Part shown: one piece after another, positions 47,765 through 60,019 of the stretch | How the letters are laid out: every line of letters starts with the position of its first letter | Numbering within the stretch: position 1 is the first letter of the stretch | Source of the DNA: Cyclina sinensis | Lineage: Eukaryota; Mollusca; Bivalvia; Venerida; Veneridae | Direction: 5' to 3' | Length of the DNA stretch: 64,000 nucleotides | NCBI GenBank assembly: GCA_012932295.1 | Contig: JAAONU010000009.1 | Span: 2,864,197 to 2,928,196 of the forward strand | Made by a program: the position numbers and the translations under genes | The notes under the pieces: model-generated | Database searches by the model: none | Told to the model about the DNA's origin: nothing | What the model saw: only the letters and a program-made list of their open reading frames with translations

Positions 47765-50340
47765 AGTACTCAAGAAGCAGAGTAAAAAAAGCACAGCCAG
47801 ACTAAAAAGCACACAAAAATTAGGAACGCAACCAGAATAAAAAGGAGGGTAAAATTAGAAAACACACCGAGACTAAGAAGCGAGTAAAACTATAAAGCGC
47901 AGAAAGACTAAGAACCAGAGTAAAACTAGGAAGCGCAACCAGACTAAGAAGCAGACTAAAACTAGAAAACGCAGTCAGACTAAGAAGCACACTAAAACTA
48001 GAAAGCGCAGTCAGACTAAGAAGCAGACTAAAACTAGAAAGCGCAGCCAGACTAAGAAAAAGAGTAAAAAAAGAAAGCGCAGCCAGACTAAGAAATAGAG
48101 TAAAACAGAAAGCGCAGCCAGACTAAGAAGCAGATTAAAAAGTAGAAAGTGCAGCCAGACTAAGAAGCAGATTAAAAAGTAGAAAGCGCAGCCAGACTAA
48201 GAAGCAGATTAAAAAGAAGAAAGCGCAGCCAGACTAAGAAGCAGACTAAAAAGTAGAAAGCGCAGCCAGACTAAGAAGCAGATTAAAAATAGAAAGCGCA
48301 GCCAGACTAAGAAGAAGAGTAAAACTAGAAAGCGCAGCCAGACTAAGAAGCAGACTAAAAAGTAGAAAGCGCAGCCAGACTAAGCAGCAGACTAAAACGT
48401 AGAAAGCGCAGCCAGACTAAGAAGAAGAGTAAAACTAGAAAGCGCAGCCAGACTAAGAAGCAGATTAAAAAGTAGAAAGCGCAGCCAGACTAAGAAGCAG
48501 ATTAAAAAGTAGAAAGCGCAGCCAGACTAAGAAGCAGACTAAAATGTAGAAAGCGCAGCCAGACTAAGAAGCAGACTAAAAAGTAGAAAGCGAAGCCAGA
48601 CTAACAAGAAGAGTAAAACAGAAAGCACAACTAGACTAAGAAATAGAGTAAAACAGAAAGCGCAGCCAGACTAAGAAGCAGATTAAAAAGAAGAAAGCGC
48701 AGCCAGAATAAGAAGCAGACTAAATATAGAAAGCGCAGCCAGACTAAGAAGCAGATTAAAAAGAAGAAAGCGCAGCCAGACTAAGAAGCAGACTAAAAAG
48801 TAGAAAGCGCAGCCAGACTAAGAAGCAGACTAAAAAGAAGAAAGCGCAGCCAGACTAAGAAGCAGATTAAAAAGTAGAAAGCGCAGCCAGACTAAGAAGC
48901 AGATTAAAAAGTAGAAAGCGCAGCCAGACTAAGAAGCAGATTAAAAAGAAGAAAGCGCAGCCAGACTAAGAAGCAGATTAAAAAGTAGAAAGCGAGGCCA
49001 GACTAAGAAGCAGATTAAAAAGTAGAAAGCGCAGCCAGACTAAGAAGCAGACTAAAAAGTAGAAAGCGCAGCCAGACTAAGAAGCAGATTAAAAAGAAGA
49101 AAGCGCAGCCAGACTAAGAAGCAGACTAAAAAGTAGAAAGCGCAGCCAGACAAAGAAGCTGATTAAAAAGAAGAAAGCGCAGCCAGACTAAGAAGCAGAC
49201 TAAAAAGTAGAAAGCGCAGCCAGACTAAGAAGCAGATTAAAAAGAAGAAAGGGCAGCCAGACTAAGAAGCAGACTAAAAAGAAGAAAGCGCAGCCAGACT
49301 AAGAAGCAGATTAAAAAGTAGAAAGCGCAGCCAGACTAAGAAGCAGATTAAAAAGTAGAAAGCGCAGCCAGACTAAGAAGCAGATTGAAAAGAAGAAAGC
49401 GCAGCCAGACTAAGAAGCAGACTAAAAAGTAGAAAGCGCAGCCAGACTAAGAAGCAGACTAAAAAGTAGAAAGCGCAGCCAGACTAAGAAGCAGATTAAA
49501 AAGTAGAAAGCGCAGCCAGACTAAGAAGCAGATTAAAAAGTAGAAAGCGCAGCCAGACTAAGAAGCAGACTAAAAAGTAGAAAGCGCAGCCAGACTAAGA
49601 AGCAGATTAAAAAGTAGAAAGCGCAGCCAGACTAAGAAGCAGACTAAAAAGTAGAAAGCGCAGCCAGATTAAGAAGCAGATTAAAAAGTAGAAAGCGCTG
49701 CCAGACTAAGAAGCAGACTTAAAAGTAGAAAGCGCAGCCAGACTAAGAAGCAGATTAAAATGTAGAAAGCGCAGCCAGACTAAGAAGCAGATTAAAAAGA
49801 AGAAAGCGCAGCCAGACTAAGAAGCAGACTAAAAAGTAGAAAGCGCAGCCAGACTAAGAACCAGACTTAAAAGTAGAAAGCGCAGCCAGACTAAGAAGCA
49901 GATTAAAAAGTAGAAAGCGTAGCAAGACTAAGAAGCAGACTAAAAGTAGAAACCGCTGCCAGACTAAGAAGCAGACTTAAAAGTAGAAAACGCAGCCAGA
50001 CTAAGAAGCAGACTAAAAAGTAGAAAGCGCAGCCAGACTAAGAAGCAGACTAAAAAGTAGAAAGCACAGCCAGACTTAGAAGCAGATTAAAAAGTAGAAA
50101 GCGCAGCCAGACTAAGAAGCAGATTAAAAAGTAGAAAGCGCAGCCAGACTAAGAAGAAAAGTAAAACTAGAAAGCGCAGCCAGACTAAGAAGCAGATTAA
50201 AAAGTAGAAAGCGCAGCTATACTAACAAGAAGAGTAAAACTAGAAAGCGCAGCCAGACTAAGAGGCAGACTAAAACTAGAAAGCGCAGCCAGACTAAGAA
50301 GCAGATTAAAACAAGGAATCGCAGGCAGACTAAGAAGCAG
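47765..50340. repeat. Minisatellite array, left half: 37-bp units
   Basis: About 70 units of the form AAAGCGCAGCCAGACTAAG.. plus AAGCAGATTAAAAAGTAG, 37 bases each in the homogeneous middle. The left edge (47765-48100) is more diverged, as expected when unequal exchange homogenises the centre of an array. A 37-base period shifts frame each unit, so no long open frame exists here. Confidence 0.95.
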
Positions 50341-53300
50341 ATTAAAAAGAAGAAAGCGCAGCCAGACTAAGAAGCAGATTAAAACAAGTAATCGAAGGCA
50401 GACTAAGAAGCAGAGTAAAACAAGTAATCGCAGGCAGACTAAGAAGCAGAGTAAAACAAGGAAGCGCAGCCAGGCTAAGAAGCAGAGTAAAACAAGTAAT
50501 CGCAGGCAGACAAAGAAGCAGAGTAAAACAAGGAAGCGCAGCCAGACTAAGAAGCAGAGTAAAACAAGGAATCGCAGGCAGACAAAGAAGCAGAGTAAAA
50601 CAAGGAAGCGCAGCCAGGCTAAGAAGCAGAGTAAAACAAGGAATCGCAGGCAGACTAAGAAGCAGAGTAAAACAAGGAATCGCAGCCAGGCTAAGAAGCA
50701 GAGTAAAACAAGGAATCGCAGGCAGACAAAGAAGCAGAGTAAAACAAGGAAGCGCAGCCAGACTAAGAAGCAGAGTAAAACAAGGAAGCGCAGCCAGGCG
50801 AAGAAGCAGAGTAAAACAAGGAAGCGCAGCCAGACAAAGAAGCAGAGTAAAACAAGGAAGCGCAGCCAGACTAAGAAGCAGAGTAAAACAAGGAATTGCA
50901 GGCAGACTAAGAAGCAGAGTAAAACAAGGAAGCGCAGCCAGGCTAAGAAGCAGAGTAAAACAAGGAATCGCAGGCAGACTAAGAAGCAGAGTTAAACAAG
51001 GAAGCGCAGCCAGGCTAAGAAGCAGAGTAAAACAAGTAATCGCAGGCAGACAAAGAAGCAGAGTAAAACAAGGAAGCGCAGCCAGACTAAGAAGCAGAGT
51101 AAAACAAGGAATCGCAGGCAGACAAAGAAGCAGAGTAAAACAAGGAAGCGCAGCCAGACTAAGAAGCAGAGTAAAACAAGGAAGCGCAGCCAGGCGAAGA
51201 AGCAGAGTAAAACAAGGAAGCGCAGCCAGACAAAGAAGCAGAGTAAAACAAGGAAGCGCAGCCAGACTAAGAAGCAGAGTAAAACAAGGAATTGCAGGCA
51301 GACTAAGAAGCAGAGTAAAACAAGGAAGCGCAGCCAGGCTAAGAAACAGAGTAAAACAAGGAAATGCAGCAAGACTAAGAAGCAGAGTAAAACAAGGAAT
51401 CGCAGCCAGACTAAGAAGCAGAGTAAAACAAGGAATCGCAGGCAGACTAAGAAGCAGAGTAAAACAAGTAATTGCAGGCAGGCTAAGAAGCAGAGTAAAA
51501 CAAGAAATCGCAGCCAGACTAAGAAGCAGAGTAAAACAAGGAATCGCAGCTAGACTAAGAAGCAGAGTAAAACAAGGAATCGCAGGCAGCCTAAGAAGCA
51601 GAGTAAAACAAGGAATCGCAGGCAGGCTAAGAAGCAGAGTAAAACAAGGAATCGCAGCCAGACTAAGAAGCAGAGTAAAACAAGGAATCGCAGGCAGACT
51701 AAGAAGCAGATTAAAACAAGTAATCGCAGGCAGACTAAGAAGCAGAGTAAAACAAGGAAGCGCAGCCAGGCTAAGAAGCAGAGTAAAACAAGGAATCGCA
51801 GGCAGACTAAGAAGCAGAGTTAAACAAGGAAGCGCAGCCAGGCTAAGAAGCAGAGTAAAACAAGTAATCGCAGGCAGACAAAGAAGCAGAGTAAAACAAG
51901 GAAGCGCAGCCAGACTAAGAAGCAGAGTAAAACAAGGAATCGCAGGCAGACAAAGAAGCAGAGTAAAACAAGGAAGCGCAGCCAGACTAAGAAGCAGAGT
52001 AAAACAAGGAAGCGCAGCCAGGCGAAGAAGCAGAGTAAAACAAGGAAGCGCAGCCAGACAAAGAAGCAGAGTAAAACAAGGAAGCGCAGCCAGACTAAGA
52101 AGCAGAGTAAAACAAGGAATTGCAGGCAGACTAAGAAGCAGAGTAAAACAAGGAAGCGCAGCCAGGCTAAGAAGCAGAGTAAAACAAGGAATCGCAGGCA
52201 GACTAAGAAGCAGAGTTAAACAAGGAAGCGCAGCCAGGCTAAGAAGCAGAGTAAAACAAGTAATCGCAGGCAGACAAAGAAGCAGAGTAAAACAAGGAAG
52301 CGCAGCCAGACTAAGAAGCAGAGTAAAACAAGGAATCGCAGGCAGACAAAGAAGCAGAGTAAAACAAGGAAGCGCAGCCAGACTAAGAAGCAGAGTAAAA
52401 CAAGGAAGCGCAGCCAGGCGAAGAAGCAGAGTAAAACAAGGAAGCGCAGCCAGACAAAGAAGCAGAGTAAAACAAGGAAGCGCAGCCAGACTAAGAAGCA
52501 GAGTAAAACAAGGAATTGCAGGCAGACTAAGAAGCAGAGTAAAACAAGGAAGCGCAGCCAGGCTAAGAAACAGAGTAAAACAAGGAAATGCAGCAAGACT
52601 AAGAAGCAGAGTAAAACAAGGAATCGCAGCCAGACTAAGAAGCAGAGTAAAACAAGGAATCGCAGGCAGACTAAGAAGCAGAGTAAAACAAGTAATTGCA
52701 GGCAGGCTAAGAAGCAGAGTAAAACAAGAAATCGCAGCCAGACTAAGAAGCAGAGTAAAACAAGGAATCGCAGCTAGACTAAGAAGCAGAGTAAAACAAG
52801 GAATCGCAGGCAGCCTAAGAAGCAGAGTAAAACAAGGAATCGCAGGCAGGCTAAGAAGCAGAGTAAAACAAGGAATCGCAGCCAGACTAAGAAGCAGAGT
52901 AAAACAAGGAATCGCAGGCAGACTAAGAAGCAGATTAAAACAAGTAATCGCAGGCAGACTAAGAAGCAGAGTAAAACAAGGAAGCGCAGCCAGGCTAAGA
53001 AGCAGAGTAAAACAAGGAAATGCAGCAAGACTAAGAAGCAGAGTAAAACAAGTAATCGCAGGCAGACTAAGAAGCAGAGTAAAACAAGAAAGCGCAGCCA
53101 GGCTAAGAAGCAGAGTAAAACAAGGAAATGCAGCAAGACTAAGAAGCAGAGTAAAACAAGGAATCGCAGCAAGACAAAGAAGCAGAGTTAAACCAGGAAG
53201 CGCAGCCAGACTTAGAAGCAATGTAAAACAAAAACGCGCAGCCAGACTAAGAAGCAATGTAAAACAAGGAAGCGCAGCCAGACTAAGAAGCAATGTAAAA

Positions 53301-53653
53301 CAAGGAAGCGCAGCCAGACTAAGAAGCAGAGTTAAACTAGGACGCGCAGCCAGACTGAGAAGCAGAGTAGAACAAGGAATCGCAGCAAGACTAAGAAGCA
53401 ATGTAAAACAATGAAGCGCAGCCACACCAATAAGCAATATAAAACATGGAATTGCAGCCAGACTAAGAAGCAGAGTAAAACAAGGAATCGCAGCCAGACT
53501 AAGAAGCAGAGTTAAACAATGAATCGCAGCCAGGCTAAGAAGAAAAGTAAAACTAGGAAGCACAGCCAGACTAAGAAGCAGAGTAAAACTAGGAAACACA
53601 CCCAGACAAAGAAGCAGAGTTAAACTGGGAAGCCCAGCCAGACTAAGAAGCAG
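50341..53653. repeat. Minisatellite array, right half: 36-bp units with higher-order structure
   Basis: About 92 units of the form GAAGCGCAGCCAGACTAAG.. plus AAGCAGAGTAAAACAAG, exactly 36 bases each. Unit variants (GGCAGACAAAG, CCAGGCGAAG, AATTGCAGG and others) recur in fixed order: about 50690-51790 repeats at 51914-53014, an offset of 1,224 bp or 34 units. Further block offsets are 15, 23 and 11 units. Because 36 is divisible by three, four of the six frames stay open, including one of 1,133 codons on the minus strand. That frame contains no ATG and is not annotated as a gene. Units diverge toward the right edge (53210-53650). Confidence 0.95.
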
Positions 53654-53735
53654 AGATATACGCGCGCGCGCACACACACACACACGCGCACACACACGCA
53701 AACACACATACACACATACACACGCACGCACATTC
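53647..53735. repeat. CG/CA dinucleotide tract at the array end
   Basis: TATACGCGCGCGCGCACACACACACAC-type alternating purine-pyrimidine DNA, continuing as ACACGC and ACATAC variants. It abuts the last 36-bp unit. Confidence 0.9.
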
Positions 53736-53887
53736 GCACACAAATACTCACGGCATCACAATATACATAATAAAAGCATACCTGATACAAGAAAAAAAAC
53801 TCTCTTATTTACATTGTGAAAGATACTTTCAATGATTTTTTTTCTTTTTTTTTTCTTCTACTAGTAAATATCTACCTTTCATTTCAG

Positions 53888-53962
53888 GCACATCTGTGAT
53901 ATCTGCTTCGGCAACAGATGATGGTTCAAAGTTAGATGGTTCTATCTCCTTCTTAATTTCAA
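53888..53962 (+). pseudogene. Decayed paralogue of cadherin-gene exon 4
   Basis: After a TTTCATTTCAG acceptor the frame reads GTSVISASATDDGSKLDG then SISFLIS, ending in phase 1 before GTATGG. It corresponds to exon 4 of the intact gene (31050-31118; GTTLTTTTATDQDSGDTV) in position, phase and the ATD.D.G calcium motif, and is two codons longer. Upstream exons are missing; the minisatellite occupies that space. Confidence 0.72.
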
Positions 53963-54740
53963 GTATGGTTTTTAAATCTTAAACTTAAAAGAAATCAATT
54001 CTTAACCGAAGCAAAGTTGTCTCTTTACATTAATGTTTATTGATCTATTTCTAGCCAATGTTTTTAAGATCGATAACAGATAGAAATGAACTGTTTACTT
54101 TAGATATTTTAATCTTATCTTTAACACTTAGGAGAAAAACAATAATTAGAAATAGATAAACAAAAAGGTTTGATGTTCATTTTACCATAACCGTTAAGTG
54201 CCAATACTGACCTTTACCCTTGTCGAATCAGTATAATAGTTATTGTTGACCTAGTCAAAGTGCATACTTTTAAAGAATTTCTATCGTTTATAATTAGTTT
54301 GACATTTGTTTCTCATTATCCATAAAAGACATGATAACACCGACAACAAACAAAACACATACAAATTAAACAAGCAATAATTTACCGTCAAAATTTAGCC
54401 AACGGGTCAATCAATAATAAAAAGTTGTGCTGAAAATTATAATTTAGAAGGTTACGGGTAATATCATTTTAATGATAAAACAAGAAATTATGATTTTGCT
54501 TATTTTTACACAAACTATGAAATATCAGTCTTTTACAGGTGTGGATCTTCTGAAGAGACTTTTTACCTAATATCATATACATATCAAACGTTATATGTCA
54601 TAGTTTGTTTCTTACGGTTTCAAAATTTCTAGTTTGGCCTTAAAATGTCCAAGCAGAAAAATAAAGGTGGCCTTATTTTCCTCAGAATAATAAACTTATC
54701 GATAATAATGTTATTTGACTTTTTAAATTCACAATAACAG

Positions 54741-54830
54741 GTGGTAATGACAATGGTCGTTTTGATACTGATTCAGGCACAGGCGCTATATCAGTCAAAC
54801 CTTGAGAAACACTTGATACCACAGTCCTTT
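54741..54830 (+). pseudogene. Decayed paralogue of cadherin-gene exon 5
   Basis: After a CAATAACAG acceptor the frame reads GNDNGRFDTDSGTGAISVKP, then stop TGA at 54803-54805, with ETLDTT-like sequence beyond it. It matches GDANSDFTIGASTGVITV of exon 5 in the intact gene. The TGA removes the end of the repeat and the membrane anchor, so the locus cannot make the equivalent protein unless spliced differently. Confidence 0.72.
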
Positions 54831-54849
54831 TTACAAAGGTTTTCTAGTA

Positions 54850-56638
54850 AAAATATATCGTAACACATATTGTACATTTTTTATAACAATTCATGTCGAA
54901 GTGGTAAGTTATTTCCATTAATTTATAAGGACGATATATTTATACTTAAGAACAAAAAAGTTAAGTATTACCAGACAGAGAAGATATGTGTTTTCTTCAG
55001 TCTCCTTTTCCAATCCTTCATAAGTGTTTCCGTGAAAATGTTTTCAATCATAAAACGCTTATTTCCTAAGCGTAGAAATTTGGAATTTTCTCTGAAAAAA
55101 ATTAAGAATGGTAAGTAAATGAAGACAAATTTATGTTATGTGTTGTTACAGATATAATTTCGAGCAAAGCTTTACAATATTTGAATGATCGTTAAGTGAA
55201 AATAATGAAAACTACCGAATTAGATATATAAATCTGAATATCAAGCACAGTTTTCTTTTAAAGAATATAAGAACTAGCTAGGTTTCGCTGCCGTTTACAT
55301 AGATATGCGCAAACACGATGTTCTATTTTGCTAAATATTGATAACCAAATTAAAAATGGAAAATCGATGTGAACTAGTATTTTAAGTGTTTCAAAAATAG
55401 TCGAATAATCACCTCATTTGTTGAAAATTTGTTGTTGTTTTTTTTTGTTTTTTTTCAAAAGTCAAAGTATGTTTCACACTATTTCATCTTCTTGCTTCAT
55501 TTGAATATTTTTAGTATTTCAGATGGATATTTAAACACACGAAACAGTTTAGAATATTGAATTGACAATAACATTTCGAGCTTTGGATGATTTAAGCACA
55601 ATGTACTGAGAAAATAAATCTTTGATTTTTATATCAAATCCAGTACTCTGATATAACAATGTTTTTACACGGGAATGTGTCCTTACTGGGTATCTTTATC
55701 GAAAACGACAGATTTGCTTCAAATAACTTGTCCTGTTGAAAAGAGAGTTCTCTTTTTTAACTTTATTCATCAATTGATGTATTATGTCTTTGTGCGTTTA
55801 GTAAATTTTAATCTTGTTAACTTTGTTATTAATGTAAATATAATTGATAGTATGTTTCTTACGATATACTTCGCGATAAATGTTAGACAATCCGAACATA
55901 GACTTCAGACTATGAAACGTATTGTGTCAGAGCTTAGAAACTTTACACAACAACCTCAACTACTAAAGCTTAAATACAAAATAGCATCAATAGCATCTTC
56001 TTTTTCTTAATAACGAAAATAAAAAGGAACCTGGACATAACGGGAACTGGTACCAAACAAACAGAAATATCGCGTAGTAGTCGGGCTACGGAATTGAATC
56101 AATTACTTGAAGTCGAAAATGGCTGGGAAGAGTTATTTTTTACCGAAAGAGACTGGTAACTTTAATAAATTTTAAAAAAAATATCAAAGCTTCTTAATAT
56201 TAATCTATTTCGCATTATTTGAAAAACCAACTTCTTCTCAATGACTGCACTCGTACAAACATGAGATCAACAATGCGAAATATATACATGTATGTTCGAA
56301 TAACCTTATAGAATTCTATTCAATCGTCGATTAGTCCTTATATTCGCTCTATCATTACACCGATAGTTTCTGAACGAAATTCTTACATGAATGTTGTGTT
56401 TAGATGCTCACATTATTTAAAGTAATGGTTTCAGAAGGTATATAGCTACAAGACGTAGGTGTAGACACTCACCACTGTCCCATATCAACAGTGATACAGA
56501 GCATTTGAACTTGATCCACAAATGATTTATGTCCAATCCAATGAATAAAATAGTTGCATGCCAAATTGTAAAGGACACATAATCAAACACTAACGTCTGT
56601 ACCGAGAGATGCATCACAGCAAAATCAAACGCGTCGGT
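54850..56638. other. AT-rich stretch without a recognised gene
   Basis: Several open frames of 60-111 codons occur but none shows a recognisable motif, and composition explains them. No repeats were clearly identified. Confidence 0.3.
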
Positions 56639-56652
56639 AAATAGTCTATAAG

Positions 56653-56929
56653 CCGGTCCGGCTAGCTAAATCGACAGAGCAAAGGATTGTCAAGAGCCGA
56701 TCCCGGTTCATCCCCATAAGGGCCAGTGATATTTCTCCGTGATAACTGATCTCAGACAATGCGTCTATAGGTCATTTGTCCTTCACCTCTCTATCAAGTG
56801 AGGAAGTAGTCAGTCACTTTCGGAGAAATTGGTTCGTAAACTGGTTGGATACCCAGGAACACTGGTTAGGTGGGCTGACCGCCGGGATATGACTTCAGCT
56901 GTTAACACTGGCGTGAAACATCAATGAAC
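56653..56929 (+). mobile_element. tRNA-derived SINE, copy c, with 14-bp target duplication
   Basis: The head (CCGGTCCGGCTAGC.. then GATCCCGGTTCATCCCCA), body (GATCTCAGACAATGCGTC, CACCTCTCTATCAAGTGAGG, GGATACCCAGGAACACTGG) and tail (GTTAACACTGGCGTGAAAC) match copies a and b. It is flanked by AAATAGTCTATAAG (56639-56652) and AAATAGTCGATAAG (56930-56943), one mismatch. Confidence 0.87.
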
Positions 56930-56943
56930 AAATAGTCGATAAG

Positions 56944-59900
56944 TACAATAATTATGTTTCGTTTTATTTAAAGGAAAGATTTTATGAAGAAAAAATGAAA
57001 AAGAATAGATTGTCTGAAGCCTTTCTGATTTACTCACTAATTTACAGATACAAACGTTTTTGTCTTGTACGAGAAGAACTTAAACCAAGATCAACACTTT
57101 TATACTTCTTGTTAGGAGTTAATTCCCTTTATCTCACAGTTGTATTTTGGTTTTGTGACAGTGTAAGCTTCGCACGATCGTTAAAACGGTAAGCAAAAAC
57201 AAATTAAGTTTAAAGTTGAAGCTTTTTTACCTCGACCCGGAAACAATTAATTTTAAACACTATTGTATTCCTGTATTCTGGGTTTTGATACAGGTGTTAT
57301 GTTATGATGTTTACATTAGTTGAGAGAAATGTTTTAAATGATATATAACTACAAGAACTATGATTAATGCCAAAAGTGTAGATTGTCGAATGTCAGATTG
57401 AAGACTACCAATGCTGATAGAACTCAATCTACCTTTTGACTGCTGCTTATCAGATGGATGTATGAAACTTTCGTAAAAGATATGTAATACTTTGTCTTTT
57501 AAGGCCTTACCCCACGTCTATATCCATTTACAGTTCTCAAGAAATCAGTTTCCAGATTTTTGTTTCATTTCTATGCCCTTTATAAAAGCGTGGCAAAAGT
57601 ATTAAAGTGGTATTTTCTTCTAAAGGCTTTTGTTTGTGTATTTATTTGATCTCCGTTCAGTCGGGAATAATAGTGCAAAACTCTCAAAATGTTAAAATAA
57701 ATTTAATTTAATTCATTGAAGACATTAGTTTCAAAGTACAATTCGTTGAAAAAATGACAGATAGTAGAAATAAGCTATAGACAGTTGACACTCGCAACTT
57801 CTTTTAAAACGCCAGATTTATAGATTATTTTATGTTCCCTAATAAATCTATAAAACTGGTTAACTTTGCAGTTGAACTTCTAACGGGGTGTAAAATTTCT
57901 TTGTTATATTTACAGTGTGATATTTCGAGAATATGCGATTTATATTTTTACGAACGTAGAAGTTCGTATCAGAAAGATGCAATCTTGAAACAAAATCTGC
58001 CAAAGAGTGGGATATGAACTTAGATCCTTCAGCATAGAAAACCAGCGCCCTGTAACACCGAGGTAAAGACGCAGCTGGTAGAGATTGTATTCATGCAATT
58101 ATAGGCCGGTATGTATTGGATCCAAAGGCCGAAAGTGCAAAAATAACATTTTTGTTCAAAAATGAAAACTTATTATATCTTATGTATTTATTTCCTATTA
58201 TTGTATAAGGTAATTATGTCAATTTACTTCGTATAAAGGTCAGGATGAGTTCACTAATGACTAATTAATGCTGCAGTGAAAGCAAGACAATTAAAACACG
58301 ACTAGATATACATGCACGAATTGTTTTCAAATTGTGAAGTCTAATGACTGGAAATTGTCGTTCAATAAAGTTTAAACGTGTTCTAACTTAACCGTTAACC
58401 TGTTCTTTTATTACATTTCTACCTTTAGTCTAGAAAATCAAGCAATAACAGAGAAAATTGCAAAAAAAATCAAAGACATTAGGGTTATCAATTTTTATAA
58501 GCAATGAAAAGTTTTAATGCAAAAATAACATGGAGCCTCCTGACATTCATTCCTGGCATTCTAACATACCTATTTGTAGTTGTAACACATTGTCTTATTA
58601 CGTGGTTTTACAGTATTCTTTATGTAGCCTTACTTTCTTTGTTTACATATTGCAGAATTGTTCAAACTAGATGCACAGATTTTCAGGGATCATTTTGTGA
58701 CTTATTAACTGTTATAGGTGTATTAATCGTTTTGGCATAGGTTGTATGTCTTTTATATATTGTGCACGAGTACATCTTGATTGTTTTACTATTTTGTGTA
58801 CCAATACCAGCTGAGTATTATTTGATGTCAATTTATTACTGTCAAAAGTCAATACTGACTATAATAGATCCCCTGATCGGTTAGAAGAAAGTCCGTGACT
58901 GGTTTATAGCTTATTCACGACAACCTTGACTCCAACTGTGACGAGAATAGTTAAACCAATGGTTAAACAAATTGTTAAACCGTAAGAACTGAAATTAACA
59001 ATACAGTGTTTCAGTGTACGCTAACTTAACAACATCAAATAGCATATTGTTTCAATGACTAGCGACTAACGTCTTTAACAAATGTGTTTTAACCCATTAC
59101 ATTCTAGTAATTTCAATTACATACATAAATTTTAATACTGAACTTATTAACATTATGTTTTAAAGCCAATAAGAAATGTTTAATAACATTGCATAGAATT
59201 AATGGCGTAAAGTTCAAACTATAAATTTATCGTTACCAACACATCCAAAAAACAACAATTTCGTTCAAAATCGTTTGAACAACAAAACATTCTGACTTCG
59301 TTCGATGCGTTAATAATTACAGTAAATGAAAAGCGGGTTCATCTGTCCAAGGTCCTTAAATATTCGTTGGAATGTACGTTTGATTTGTCTGTTTGTAACC
59401 TTTTCATCAGTATCATTTAATAAAGAACGTCTCAAATACCATGACTTAGGATACACACCACTAATTTTATAAGCGACAAGGATTCACGAGTTAACTTCCT
59501 TGCTAAAGAGACCCTGTTAACAGAGCAAACAAGTAAAAAATAAAACATTTAAGATCAAACAATTTTAAAGACATTTATATTTGATATTAGCATTGTCTTA
59601 CGAGATGTTTTTTTTTCCGAAAACCGTTTGTGCTCACAAATTAACACAAACGTTTTCGTCTGAAATAAATGCTCGCTTTCTTTTTTCAAGGGAAGGAACT
59701 AAGGTTCCCAACTTTACGGAGGTCAACGATAATGATGTAACTTTGTGTGTATGCTGGGAAATCATGTATGTGTATACGAAGCATCTATGTATAAAATTTA
59801 GCACATATATCAGTTTTGAGTGATGTTGCAGTAATTGCAATATGAAAATGTAAAACATTTCTGTAGGAAACTACAGGTCGGAGTTGTTACTTAATAAAGT

Positions 59901-60000
59901 CTTTTTAGAAGAAGAAAATATGCAAAACTAGGTGACCCTTTTATTGCTAGAGAAGAGTTTTTTATATGATCCCAAGGAGTATAACGAACCTTTCTCATGT
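56944..60000. other. AT-rich stretch without a recognised gene
   Basis: No known domains. An ATG-started 78-codon hydrophobic frame at 58504-58740 is possible but unsupported. A weak inverted tRNA-like fragment lies near 58010-58080. Nothing else was recognised. Confidence 0.3.
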
Positions 60001-60019
60001 ACTGGAAGGAGAAAAAATG

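Noticed and set aside
50342..53743. 1,133-codon minus-strand open frame with Leu-rich 12-residue repeats
   Set aside because: It is the 36-bp minisatellite read in frame. The frame has no ATG (its nominal start is TTG), composition follows the unit, and other frames of the same array are equally open.
58504..58740. 78-codon hydrophobic open frame starting with ATG
   Set aside because: U-rich DNA readily gives hydrophobic frames. There is no signal of splicing, no family resemblance and no conserved neighbour, so coding is unsupported.
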